From the NCBI RefSeq assembly GCF_009828115.1, contig NZ_WTYL01000003.1, positions 444,501 to 508,500 of the forward strand: a stretch of DNA of 64,000 nt. Direction: 5' to 3'. Shown here one piece after another: positions 25,733 to 33,788 of this stretch. Position numbers and translations under genes: made by a program. The notes beneath the pieces were generated by a model that was not told where the DNA came from, searched no databases, and saw only the letters and a program-made list of their open reading frames with translations. Positions within the stretch are counted from its first letter, which is position 1. Each line of letters starts with the position of its first letter. Source of the DNA: Allopontixanthobacter sediminis. Lineage in GTDB: Bacteria; Pseudomonadota; Alphaproteobacteria; Sphingomonadales; Sphingomonadaceae.

Positions 25733-27313
25733 CTAAACCTTGGCGGCCCTGAAAATTTCGTTGCAGACAGATTTGGCGTGGGTCGAGCTTTCTGCCAAGC
25801 CTTGCGAGAATGGATAACGCTCCAGAATTTGTGGAAGAGCCAAGCAGAAAACCTGAGAACCGTTATCGTGGGCGAGATCCAGATCGAATGGCTTCAACAC
25901 AGGTGCTTGTGGATCGCTCATAGATTTAACCAGACCCGAAAATGGCAAGTCCGCTAGACTTGCCGATGATTGACCGCGGGCATCGATCATAACTTCGAAA
26001 TGCGAAATGCCGTGTTCGGTATCCATCTCAATCCCCCCGTTATCCGATTGCGAGAATTTAGCGCCCTCCTCAGTGGCAACAAGATCGAGAACGCCCGCAT
26101 CATAGAGGGCGGCTATTCGCGCAAGTGACAGGTGCGGCACAGCCGCATAGCAGTCAGCGAAAACCGGCATCAAGTGTTCAAGGAACCGTGCATAATCTGC
26201 CTCCGTCAGATCACGAAGCACCATGTCGAATGCTTCGTGGCCCCGAAGAAGAGTATAACGATGCGGGATTGTCTCTTTGCGCTGCAAGGTCTCCCGGGCT
26301 TCAACCAAATCGCGTTTGACAGCACGAAACCCGCCAAGCTCGCGGCGACGTGAAAAGTATGCGGGAGCAAACCCCTCCAAAGTTCGTGCGGCTTGCGGCA
26401 ACTGGTCAAGATACTCAGGTGCAGACTCGTCAAGTTCTTGGCACAAGAGCTCGAAGGTTCGTTCTAACAGGCCTTCCGACCCTGTCGCAATTTCGTCGCT
26501 GATCGCTTCAGCAGTTAAGCATTTCAGCGGCTCGTAAGGGAAGGGGTAATAGAAATCTCCTTCGGGCATTATGCCCATGTGAGACACCATTGTGATGCGG
26601 AGAGCGTCATTCAGATCATTGGGAAGCCAGCTAATGTGGTCCCCGACCTCTTCGAAACGTCCTCGTGTGTGTCCGATCGCCAGAACAATGTCGATTGCAG
26701 ATAGCGATGATCCCAGTACGCCGATCTGGTCCACATCCAGGTCAGTGACGTTGGTGTAGGGCCAAGGCCGGACCAATTTCACACCGTCGATCTCAGGGGA
26801 GCTTGGCCAGGAATGGCCTGTCGCAATTATAACCGTATCGAACTGTGCCTTTTTAGCCGAGCTTCCGGCTCTCCAGTGCACGGTAGGTTTAGACTGATCG
26901 CCGACAATGATATCGGCAACGCGGGCGGAACTATGAACTTTGACCCTGTGCCCCGCTGTTCTGGCCTTCTCACATAGATCGCCAAACTGCGACTTTAGAT
27001 ATTCGCCGATCAATACGCGCGGGTAGAACGCTCTGGCTGTGAGATCATGGGCAGAGATCTCCCAGTGGCTCAGCTCGCGAGACGGACGGTCCTTTAGCCA
27101 ACTGATCAGAGACTGATCGAGCTTCGGTATCTCGCGGCTGAAAGCGTTACAGAGCATATAGTCAGCATTGAGAGCTGGGTCGTATGGCATTCCCACGCCC
27201 GGCGTTTCGGAAGCTTCGAAGAATGTAATTCCGAGCTTGTCGTCACTAGAAGCAAGATGTTTCAGAAGATAAATACCCGTCGGTCCGGAGCCCACTATCG
27301 CGATATGGCGCAA
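25733..27313 (-). CDS. FAD/NAD(P)-binding oxidoreductase
   Basis: A 526-residue flavoprotein. The N terminus reads RHIAIVGSGPTGIYLLKHL, a dinucleotide-binding fold, followed by PGVGMPYDP. A second nucleotide site begins at QIGVLGSSLSAIDIVLAIG, preceded by TVIIATGHSWPSS. This is the pattern of the NAD_binding_9 group, to which monooxygenase-like proteins of unknown substrate belong. The start codon is TTG at 27313 with AAGGA upstream. A perfect palindrome (27452-27467) lies in the region divergent to the DUF6894 gene. No partner enzyme is adjacent. Confidence 0.82.
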   Translation of the reverse strand: MRHIAIVGSGPTGIYLLKHLASSDDKLGITFFEASETPGVGMPYDPALNADYMLCNAFSREIPKLDQSLISWLKDRPSRELSHWEISAHDLTARAFYPRVLIGEYLKSQFGDLCEKARTAGHRVKVHSSARVADIIVGDQSKPTVHWRAGSSAKKAQFDTVIIATGHSWPSSPEIDGVKLVRPWPYTNVTDLDVDQIGVLGSSLSAIDIVLAIGHTRGRFEEVGDHISWLPNDLNDALRITMVSHMGIMPEGDFYYPFPYEPLKCLTAEAISDEIATGSEGLLERTFELLCQELDESAPEYLDQLPQAARTLEGFAPAYFSRRRELGGFRAVKRDLVEARETLQRKETIPHRYTLLRGHEAFDMVLRDLTEADYARFLEHLMPVFADCYAAVPHLSLARIAALYDAGVLDLVATEEGAKFSQSDNGGIEMDTEHGISHFEVMIDARGQSSASLADLPFSGLVKSMSDPQAPVLKPFDLDLAHDNGSQVFCLALPQILERYPFSQGLAESSTHAKSVCNEIFRAAKV

Positions 27314-27451
27314 GATTTGTTTCCTTCGGCGATAGTCAGGTCATGAGGTGGATGACTGGATGCGAAATCCTTAGCACTGATTGATCTCATCCGGCCGCTA
27401 TTTCTTCCGATGAACGAAGGGCAGCTAAACGCTGTCACGACCCTAAGAGCA

Positions 27452-27467
27452 GACAGTCAGGACTGTC
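27452..27467. promoter_or_regulatory. Perfect palindrome in a divergent promoter region
   Basis: GACAGTC-AG-GACTGTC, seven-base arms with a two-base centre, lies between the divergent FAD/NAD(P) gene and the DUF6894 gene. A regulator of either gene could bind it; the protein is unknown. Confidence 0.45.
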
Positions 27468-27580
27468 GTGGTCCGCATACATCGCGAATTGCATAAGAAG
27501 AGAGCTGCCTACTTATGAGCGACATGCGACTTTGACCGCTCGGATCTGGAACAAAGTGGTGCCAAAAGTTTTGCCGAACA

Positions 27581-27823
27581 ATGACACGATATTATTTCGA
27601 TCTGAGCAATGGGTCTGGTTTCGTGCGCGACCTAGAAGGCCAGCTGGAGGAAAGTCTTCTCGCAGCAACCCAAGCTGCCATCGAAGGCTTGCGTAGTGTA
27701 ATTTCGGGGGAAATAAACGAAGGCAAGGCGGTTTCCCGAAGCTCCTTCGTTTCCATTCGCTGCGAAGATTCTGACGAAGTGACCAAGGTGTATTTTGATG
27801 ACGCAGTAACGATCCTCGAATAG
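27581..27823 (+). CDS. DUF6894-like small protein
   Basis: An 80-residue soluble protein beginning MTRYYFDLSNGSGFVRDLEG and followed by an alanine-rich helix (LLAATQAAIEGLRSVI). It is a divergent relative of the protein at 9481-9726. The following Crp/Fnr regulator begins 143 bases later on the same strand and may share its transcript. Function unknown. Confidence 0.72.
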   Translation: MTRYYFDLSNGSGFVRDLEGQLEESLLAATQAAIEGLRSVISGEINEGKAVSRSSFVSIRCEDSDEVTKVYFDDAVTILE

Positions 27824-27966
27824 GCCAAATGGGGTAACGATTTAATTTAAGTTATTGATAAAAGTTGAATTGTAATCTGCGTCAGTTTATGGTTGGCAAA
27901 TCATCAGGCAGCATCAGCGAACTGGTGGCTGAGAGACTCGATAGCGCTCCCCGCAGGGGAGGCATT

Positions 27967-28704
27967 ATGTCGGTCGATAATTCAGTACTTTTTCCTTATC
28001 TCACAAGAATTGAGCAGACACGCTCGCTTTCGGCAGCTGCTCGCGAGGCATTTTTAGCGTTGCCGCTCGAACAACACATTTATGGAACCTATCAAGACTT
28101 CATAAAAGAAGGCGAACGTCCGACGCGGTCCTGCCTGATCGTCGAAGGGGTCGTCAGCCGCTACAAGACTTTGAGAAACGGCAGACGCCAGATCAGCTCC
28201 TTCCATTTTCCGGGAGAGATGGTTGATCTCCACGCTACCCTGCTGACTGTCGCCGACAGCGGCATGCGGACCCATACGCCAACGACCATCGTGACGATCA
28301 ACTGTGAGGATATTCTCGATCTGGCAGCGCAATATTCCGAATGGGGTCGCGCGTTCTGGTTCGACACTCTGGTCGACGCGTCGGTGTTCCGTGAATGGAC
28401 ACTAAATTTAGGACAACGCACAGCGGCGGCGCGCGTGGCCCACCTGCTTCTGGAGATTAACGCTCGCCTCGAGAGAATAGGGCAGAGCGACGGCCGGAGG
28501 TTCGTTTTGCCAATCACCCAACTCGATCTCGCAGATGCGGTAGGATTAAGTGCGGTGCACACCAACCGCAGCATTCAGCAACTGCGCCAGAGCGGAACCA
28601 TACGCACGCAAGGTCGCGAGGTTGTGATTGAAGACTACGCGTCGCTCGTAGCGCAAGCGGGTTTCGATCCATCCTACCTTCACCCAGAGGGACCCCGGCG
28701 GTAA
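27967..28704 (+). CDS. Crp/Fnr-family transcriptional regulator
   Basis: A 245-residue regulator. The ATG at 27967 is chosen because GGGGAGG lies four bases upstream; the open frame starts at 27865. The cyclic-nucleotide-like beta barrel covers about residues 20-130 (EGERPTRSCLIVEGVVSRYK, SSFHFPGEMVDL). The C-terminal winged helix contains ITQLDLADAVGLSAVHTNRS, where SAVHTNRSIQQLR is the recognition helix. No FNR-type cysteine cluster is seen, so it probably does not sense oxygen through an Fe-S centre. A CheY-like gene follows, with an inverted repeat between them. Confidence 0.87.
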   Translation: MSVDNSVLFPYLTRIEQTRSLSAAAREAFLALPLEQHIYGTYQDFIKEGERPTRSCLIVEGVVSRYKTLRNGRRQISSFHFPGEMVDLHATLLTVADSGMRTHTPTTIVTINCEDILDLAAQYSEWGRAFWFDTLVDASVFREWTLNLGQRTAAARVAHLLLEINARLERIGQSDGRRFVLPITQLDLADAVGLSAVHTNRSIQQLRQSGTIRTQGREVVIEDYASLVAQAGFDPSYLHPEGPRR

Positions 28705-28841
28705 TTAAACGGTGTGTTGGAGTCAGTAGCGCATGGTCCATACCAGAAATTGCGGTGCGGACGGGGCGCAAAAGGTACCCGCGGTTCGCCGCCTGGCTGA
28801 GCTAATCCCTCAAAACGTTGGCGATAATCGGAACCAACCAC

Positions 28842-28857
28842 CTTAACAAAAGTTAAG
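28842..28857. promoter_or_regulatory. Inverted repeat upstream of a CheY-like gene
   Basis: CTTAAC-AAAA-GTTAAG, a perfect 6-bp inverted repeat with a 4-bp centre, is 69-84 bases before the response regulator start and 138 bases after the Crp/Fnr gene. The geometry (5-6 bp arms, 4-bp spacer) is that of Crp/Fnr-class sites, so it may be a target of the upstream regulator. Confidence 0.5.
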
Positions 28858-28925
28858 CTTACATCGTCGGTACAAATCGGCCTCGGCGACTGAGAGACAG
28901 CGAGCTCCCGCCAGCGGAGAGCGAA

Positions 28926-29282
28926 ATGCACGTTCTGATCATCGAAGACGAAGCCCTGGTGGCACTCCTGATCGAGGATTATCTGCGGGATCATGGTTAC
29001 ACGACCTTTGAATACGCGGCTACCGAGGCGGAAGCGGTGGCTGCTGCAAAGGATCATTGCCCGAATTTGATAACCTCCGATGTCAGGCTGCTCGAAGGCT
29101 GCGGAATATCAGCCGTCCAAGAGATATGCCGCGACGAGTTGATCCCCGTCGTATTTATTACGGCGACTTGCTGGGAGGTTACCGAGCGAGCGCCTGGGGC
29201 CATTGTGATTGAGAAGCCGTTTACATCAACTGAGCTGGCTAGCGCACTCATCGCCATAGAATCTACGTTCCGGCGGTCCTAA
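28926..29282 (+). CDS. Single-domain response regulator (CheY-like)
   Basis: A 118-residue receiver with the acidic pair in LIIEDEALVALLIEDYL, phospho-acceptor Asp in LITSDVRLLEGCG, Thr switch in VVFITATCW and Lys in VIEKPFTSTEL. No output domain. GGAGAGCGAA precedes the ATG. No kinase is adjacent, so it is an orphan receiver unless served by the HWE or hybrid kinase nearby. Confidence 0.85.
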   Translation: MHVLIIEDEALVALLIEDYLRDHGYTTFEYAATEAEAVAAAKDHCPNLITSDVRLLEGCGISAVQEICRDELIPVVFITATCWEVTERAPGAIVIEKPFTSTELASALIAIESTFRRS

Positions 29283-29327
29283 ATCCTCCATGTCTATACG
29301 CCCGGGCGATAGTACTTATTGTCATCC

Positions 29328-29572
29328 CTAGTACGGCGGCTATTGGGACGTGTCCGGAACGTCAGATCTTTTTCATATCCCGCGATAAGCACCCTACCGG
29401 TCCGACTAAAGGTAGTGTGACCGCATCCGCCCACAAAGCAGTCATACCCAGGCTCACTCTTTTTCCCTGAAACCGGCCATAGGTTCAGGTTTCCTTGAGC
29501 CCCCAGATCGGCAGCTTTTATGACTGCGAAAGTCGGTGCTTAATGGCGGAAGCGTCGTGGTGAGCAGACCTT
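29328..29572 (+). repeat. Intergenic repeat, copy 8 (near full length)
   Basis: All blocks are present in order: GACGTGTCCGGAACGTCAGA, GCGATAAGC, TGACCGCATCCGCC, CCCAGGCTCACTC, CCCTGAAACCGGCC, GTTCAGGTTTCCTTGAGC, CGGCAGCTTTTATGACTGCG, GTGCTTAATGGCGGAAGCG and GTGAGCAGACCTT. The terminal repeats are decayed. Confidence 0.8.
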
Positions 29573-29575
29573 GGT

Positions 29576-30010
29576 TCAAAAAGATGTGAAGCTTTGAAAA
29601 AGTAAGCTGTTGCAAATCACGCGATTGCCATCCTCTGACGGGCGTTCATTTTGAACGGCGACGATAAATCGTCGAGTGTAATCATCGTTCGTGAACCCTG
29701 AGCGAAACGATGCTTCGTTCGCATTGCAGACAATAATTTCGAGAGTGTCCGGGTCACTCCATTTGTAGCCAATCTGCGAACCGCCTTTGATTTCGGCAAG
29801 ATTTTCAACATCTTTTCCGAACACCTGAGCAGATATCGCTAGTCGATTGCTGCAGCAGCTTCCGAGGTCGGTTTTTGTCACAAAGAGAATGATGTCCCCG
29901 TCTTGAGATACCACTCTTTGCAACGGCTCTGGACTATCGGCGCACGCCGCGATGACAAAAACAAGTCCAATGATCGCTGGACGATAGGAGTGTCTATCCT
30001 TGAAAAGCAT
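29576..30010 (-). CDS. Hypothetical lipoprotein
   Basis: About 144 residues. The ATG at 30010 is preferred because it begins a lipoprotein signal (YRPAIIGLVFVIAACADSPEP, lipobox IAAC); the open frame extends to 30103 into repeat-like sequence. The mature part has a pair of cysteines (LGSCCSN) and ends in aromatic residues. No known domain is recognised. It lies between repeat copy 8 and a repeat-like remnant and is divergent from a zinc-ribbon membrane protein. Confidence 0.55.
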   Translation of the reverse strand: MLFKDRHSYRPAIIGLVFVIAACADSPEPLQRVVSQDGDIILFVTKTDLGSCCSNRLAISAQVFGKDVENLAEIKGGSQIGYKWSDPDTLEIIVCNANEASFRSGFTNDDYTRRFIVAVQNERPSEDGNRVICNSLLFQSFTSF

Positions 30011-30035
30011 AAGGCCGACATCGCACGCCGAGTGA

Positions 30036-30115
30036 AAGGCCGCTAGTGGGTCGCTTTCTGACGGTCTGCTTTTAGGATTGAATCCAGGCGGCAGCAACGG
30101 CAAAAACTGGGGTGG
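30036..30115 (+). repeat. Repeat-like remnant
   Basis: GGGTCGCTTTCTGACGG and TCTGCTTTTAG resemble 1876-1904, and ACGGCAAAAACTGG recurs at 30513-30526. These are probably heads of the same repeat family, heavily decayed. Confidence 0.35.
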
Positions 30116-30160
30116 TTCCCAGTCGTTGTCAGCCGAGCTTAAAAATGGCAGACTTTGGCC

Positions 30161-30460
30161 ATGTCGTTATATCGAAAATGCTGGCTCTTTTTTGCTTGGA
30201 TTTTGCTCGTATTCTTCAGCTTCCCTGTTTGGATGCCACTGCTGCATCAAAATCTCGGCGCGGCGGGGATGTTCGTTGGCTTAGCGTTTTGGCTCAGCCA
30301 AGGCGTGTTGGCACTGTATGCATTTCGTTGTCCAGACTGCGGCCTTTCGCCTTTCCGAAGCACCAAGGGGATGTTTGCTTGGTCAACGCCTTGGCCCAGA
30401 TCTACCTGTGGCCACTGCGGGCGAAGCCACCGGTCCGAAGATGGCATGAGCGTCAGCTAA
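30161..30460 (+). CDS. Small membrane protein with a C-terminal zinc ribbon
   Basis: A 99-residue protein starting at the ATG at 30161. Two hydrophobic segments (LFFAWILLVFFSFPVWMPLL and AGMFVGLAFWLSQGVLALYA) are followed by FRCPDCGLSPF and TCGHCGRSH, two C-x-x-C pairs that form a typical zinc ribbon on the cytoplasmic side. Such small proteins are common but uncharacterised. It lies upstream of the hybrid kinase with a 187-base gap, so a shared transcript is uncertain. Confidence 0.6.
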   Translation: MSLYRKCWLFFAWILLVFFSFPVWMPLLHQNLGAAGMFVGLAFWLSQGVLALYAFRCPDCGLSPFRSTKGMFAWSTPWPRSTCGHCGRSHRSEDGMSVS

Positions 30461-30647
30461 GTTGTCGTTAACTGCCAGTCCGTTTTTACGATATGCAGAA
30501 CGCTGCTGAACGGCAAAAACTGGCGCGGAAAGCTTTGAGGCGGCTTTTATGATTTTCGGCGGTCTTGCGAAACCAATTCCTGTTGCTAGCGTTCGGCTCA
30601 AGCGTTGATTATGACCAAACCTGCGCGGGATGAGGGGATCGCATTTT

Positions 30648-33059
30648 ATGTCACATTCGATGCAGATGACTACCGAACGTCTTGGCGAGATCGTCGAAAA
30701 AGCTGCGGCCGAGGTTTTCATTTTCGGGAGGGACGATTTCCGTTTCCTTCTGGTCAATCGGGGAGCCCGACAGAACCTCAGATACTCGAGTGAAGAGCTG
30801 GCTGAGCTTCACCCTTGGGATATCAAACCCGAATACAGCGAAGAGCAGTTCAAAGCGTTTGTGGAACCTCTTATCACGGGCGAGCTGAAGCAGCTTCATT
30901 TCGAAACGCTGCATGAGAGGAAGGGTGGGTCTACCTATGAGGTGAGCGTCCGACTACAACTTATCTCGACCGGCGATCTGCCAGTATTTTATGCCGCCAT
31001 CCAGGACATCACCGAGGAAAAGTGGATGGGTCGCGAGCTCGAAGATGTCTCGCGGCAATTGGATGCCATTCTGAATAATACCACCATGGCGGTGTTCATG
31101 TTGGACGATCGCCAACACTGTTCGTTCATGAACAGGGCAGCCGAAGAGCTCACCGGCTTCGCCTTCAAAGAGGTGCAAGGGCGGCCGCTTCACGACGTAA
31201 TTCATCATACGCACCCCGATGGGAGACCGTTTCCAATCGAAGAGTGCGCCATTGACCGAGCATTTCCTGAAAATAATCAATCGCAGGGCGAAGAGGTTTT
31301 CATCCATAAGGACGGCACATTCTACAATGTGAGCTTCACGGCTTCCCCAATGAAAAACGCCGATGGTGTCACCATCGGAACCGTTATCGAAGCTCACAAT
31401 ATCGACGAAGAACTGAGAGCTAGGGAAGCGCTCAATTCCTTCAACACTGAGCTGCGGCAGCGCGTCGATGAAACCATCGCCGAACGCCAGGCATTGGAAG
31501 CTCAGCTCGTGCAGGCCCAGAAGATGGAGGCCATCGGGCAGCTCACCGGCGGGGTGGCTCACGATTTCAACAACTTGCTTCAAGTCATCGGAGGCAATCT
31601 GCAGCTGCTCAAGCAAGAACCGCTGATCGAAGGGCGAAATTCGGTCCGCCTAAACAATGCAATCTCTGGGGTGGAACGCGGCGCGAAGCTCGCGGCTCAG
31701 CTGCTCGCATTCGGACGACAGCAGCCGTTGAAGCCTAAGCCAATAAACGTAGGCCGGGTCCTGCGCGATATCGACGACATGTTCCGCCGCACCCTGGGGG
31801 AGAGGGTCGAAATTGAATCGGTTATCGCCGCCGGCCTATGGAACTGTCTGGTCGATCCGAGACAACTCGAAAACGCCCTTCTCAATCTCGCCATCAACGC
31901 CCGCGATGCGATGAAAGGCGAAGGCAAGCTGACCGTCGAAGCCGGAAACGGATCGCTGGATGATGACTATGTTGCCCTCCACCCAGAGGCATCTCCGGGC
32001 CAGTATGTCGTGCTGGCCGTAACCGATACAGGATGCGGTATCGCAGAGGAAAATTTGGCGAAGGTATTCGAGCCCTTCTTCACTACGAAAGCACCCGGAG
32101 AAGGAACCGGTCTCGGCCTGTCCATGGTGTTTGGCTTCGTGAAGCAGTCAGGCGGCCATATCACCATCTACAGCGAGGAGGGCGAGGGAACTACCGTCAG
32201 GATATACTTGCCGCGCACGCGCAAAGCGGAGATAGCCAACCGTCCCGAAGGAGGCGGCGTTGCCGAACAGGGCAATAGCGAAGTTATCCTCGTCGTGGAG
32301 GACGACGCAGACGTTCGATCGACCGTGGTCGAGCTTCTCACGAATTTAGGTTACAAGGTCATTGAAGCTGCCAATGCCGACAGCGCTCTTGCGATCCTAG
32401 AATGCGGCATTAGTATCGATCTTCTCTTTACCGATGTCGTGATGCCGGGCAAACTTCGGTCGCCCGAATTGGCCCGCATCGCGAAAGAGCGCATCCCCAA
32501 TATCGGGGTTTTATTCACATCCGGGTATACGCAAAACGCCATCGTTCATGCCGGCAAGCTGGACGAGGATATCGAACTGCTGAGCAAGCCATACTCTGCC
32601 GAGAAGCTCAGCCGAAAAATCAGAAAGGTGTTGAAAGGCGCAACGAAAAATGTCGCCCATAACGATGGGTTGGAATCGAATGCTGATGTCCCGAGCAGTC
32701 CACTACCGAAGGGCAGGCAGCGCGGCGTCCTTTTGATTGAAGATGAACCCTTGATACGGATGAACATCGCCGACACTCTCGATCGCATGGGTTGCAAAGT
32801 CTTCGAAGCGAGCACGCTTAAAGAGGCGCGTGAGCTGCTCGAAACAAATGCGTTCGATGCGATTGTATCCGACTTGGGCCTCCCTGACGGAACTGCAATT
32901 CAGTTCCTCTTGGACGTCAGGGCTAAGCATCCAAGCGTGACAGTGATTCTGGCCACCGGCGGGGGGATGCCCGCAGAACTGCAGTCACAAGGCATCGCGA
33001 TTTTGACCAAGCCGTTTGCAGACCACGATCTGAAAGCCCTCATGAAGGACAAGCTTTAG
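30648..33059 (+). CDS. Hybrid histidine kinase, PAS-PAS-HisKA-HATPase-REC-REC
   Basis: About 803 residues, cytoplasmic. Two PAS modules (about 15-135 and 140-260), a coiled-coil, the His box GGVAHDFNNLLQVIGGN (His near residue 305), the HATPase domain (LLNLAINARDAM, DTGCGIAEEN, GTGLGLSMVFGF) and two receivers. The first receiver has VVEDDADVRST and LLFTDVVMPG, the second LLIEDEPLIRM and IVSDLGLPDG; both keep the switch and Lys (SKPYS, TKPFA). The alternative start is the ATG at 30630; 30648 has GAGGGG about 10 bases upstream. No membrane segment and no output domain, so signals leave by phosphotransfer, perhaps to the orphan CheY-like proteins nearby. Confidence 0.9.
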   Translation: MSHSMQMTTERLGEIVEKAAAEVFIFGRDDFRFLLVNRGARQNLRYSSEELAELHPWDIKPEYSEEQFKAFVEPLITGELKQLHFETLHERKGGSTYEVSVRLQLISTGDLPVFYAAIQDITEEKWMGRELEDVSRQLDAILNNTTMAVFMLDDRQHCSFMNRAAEELTGFAFKEVQGRPLHDVIHHTHPDGRPFPIEECAIDRAFPENNQSQGEEVFIHKDGTFYNVSFTASPMKNADGVTIGTVIEAHNIDEELRAREALNSFNTELRQRVDETIAERQALEAQLVQAQKMEAIGQLTGGVAHDFNNLLQVIGGNLQLLKQEPLIEGRNSVRLNNAISGVERGAKLAAQLLAFGRQQPLKPKPINVGRVLRDIDDMFRRTLGERVEIESVIAAGLWNCLVDPRQLENALLNLAINARDAMKGEGKLTVEAGNGSLDDDYVALHPEASPGQYVVLAVTDTGCGIAEENLAKVFEPFFTTKAPGEGTGLGLSMVFGFVKQSGGHITIYSEEGEGTTVRIYLPRTRKAEIANRPEGGGVAEQGNSEVILVVEDDADVRSTVVELLTNLGYKVIEAANADSALAILECGISIDLLFTDVVMPGKLRSPELARIAKERIPNIGVLFTSGYTQNAIVHAGKLDEDIELLSKPYSAEKLSRKIRKVLKGATKNVAHNDGLESNADVPSSPLPKGRQRGVLLIEDEPLIRMNIADTLDRMGCKVFEASTLKEARELLETNAFDAIVSDLGLPDGTAIQFLLDVRAKHPSVTVILATGGGMPAELQSQGIAILTKPFADHDLKALMKDKL

Positions 33060-33242
33060 ACCCAGAGCCGTCGAACAATCCCACTCTTCAGACCAGTCTA
33101 ACCCGATCAGAAAGCACATTGGCCCTTAGCTGCGACCTCTGTGGCTAGTCCGTGAGCGGCTTGACGGATTTTTGTCGAGCCGCTGTGCAGGCTTGCCTGT
33201 CCGCTGCCGGGGGAATTTGAGACAATTAGTGCACGAGAAGAC

Positions 33243-33401
33243 CTAATCGCGGAATTCCAAGACGGCACCACGGTAGGGAACAAATTGCCCCGCGGGATCT
33301 AGAAACCCGGCGCCGATTTTATTCGCGTGGAACTGAGCTTCGATAAGTGTCGGATACCATTTCCCACGGCGGCCCCGTGCGATGTAGCGATACTGGGTCA
33401 T
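33243..33401 (-). CDS. Small conserved-looking hypothetical protein
   Basis: A 52-residue protein starting MTQYRYIARGRRGKWYPTLI and containing FLDPAGQFVPYRGAVLEFRD. The tyrosine- and arginine-rich N terminus with GKWYPTL and the GAGF-x-D turn look like a short family seen in sphingomonads. The frame continues upstream to 33443 but those residues look unrelated. No clear ribosome site. Confidence 0.5.
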   Translation of the reverse strand: MTQYRYIARGRRGKWYPTLIEAQFHANKIGAGFLDPAGQFVPYRGAVLEFRD

Positions 33402-33458
33402 TGAAAGGCTAGACGCGCGTGCCGCCTTTGGGTTTCCAAGCATTTCACCCAGATACCC

Positions 33459-33700
33459 TTAGTCCGCTTCTGGGTCGTATCCGGAACGGCAAGTTTTAGA
33501 GGAAAATGGCGATAAGCTGCCGATACGGGCGGCCAAAAACAGCGCGACGGCTTCCGCTGACATAGCTGCCGTTCCCAAGCTAATTCGCCTCCCTGAAAGC
33601 TGCCTTCCATTCAGGTTTGGTTGAGTACCCACCAAAGACCGCTTTCAGGACTGCAAAGACTGAGTCTGGATGGCGGAACAGCCGTGGGAAACGGGCATAA
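33459..33700 (+). repeat. Intergenic repeat, copy 10 (near full length)
   Basis: Head TAGTCCGCTTCTGGGTCG and TATCCGGAACGGCAAGTTTT, then GGCGATAAGCTGCCGATACG, CTTCCGCTGACATAGCTGCC, GTTCCCAAGCTAATTCGCC, TCCCTGAAAGCTGCC, CATTCAGGTTTGGTTGAG, CAGGACTGCAAAGACTGAG, GGATGGCGGAACAGCCGTGG and GAAACGGGCATA. Confidence 0.8.
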
Positions 33701-33788
33701 ACCACTAAAGCCAGTCGGATTAACTCTGGTGACGAGATGAATTATGGAAACCGGCTGGCTGGTTCCTCGGGTATGGGTATCCCTTGCT

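Noticed and set aside
27841-27870. FNR-box-like sequence (TTGAT-N4) upstream of the Crp/Fnr gene
   Set aside because: Only the left half site fits; the right half does not match.
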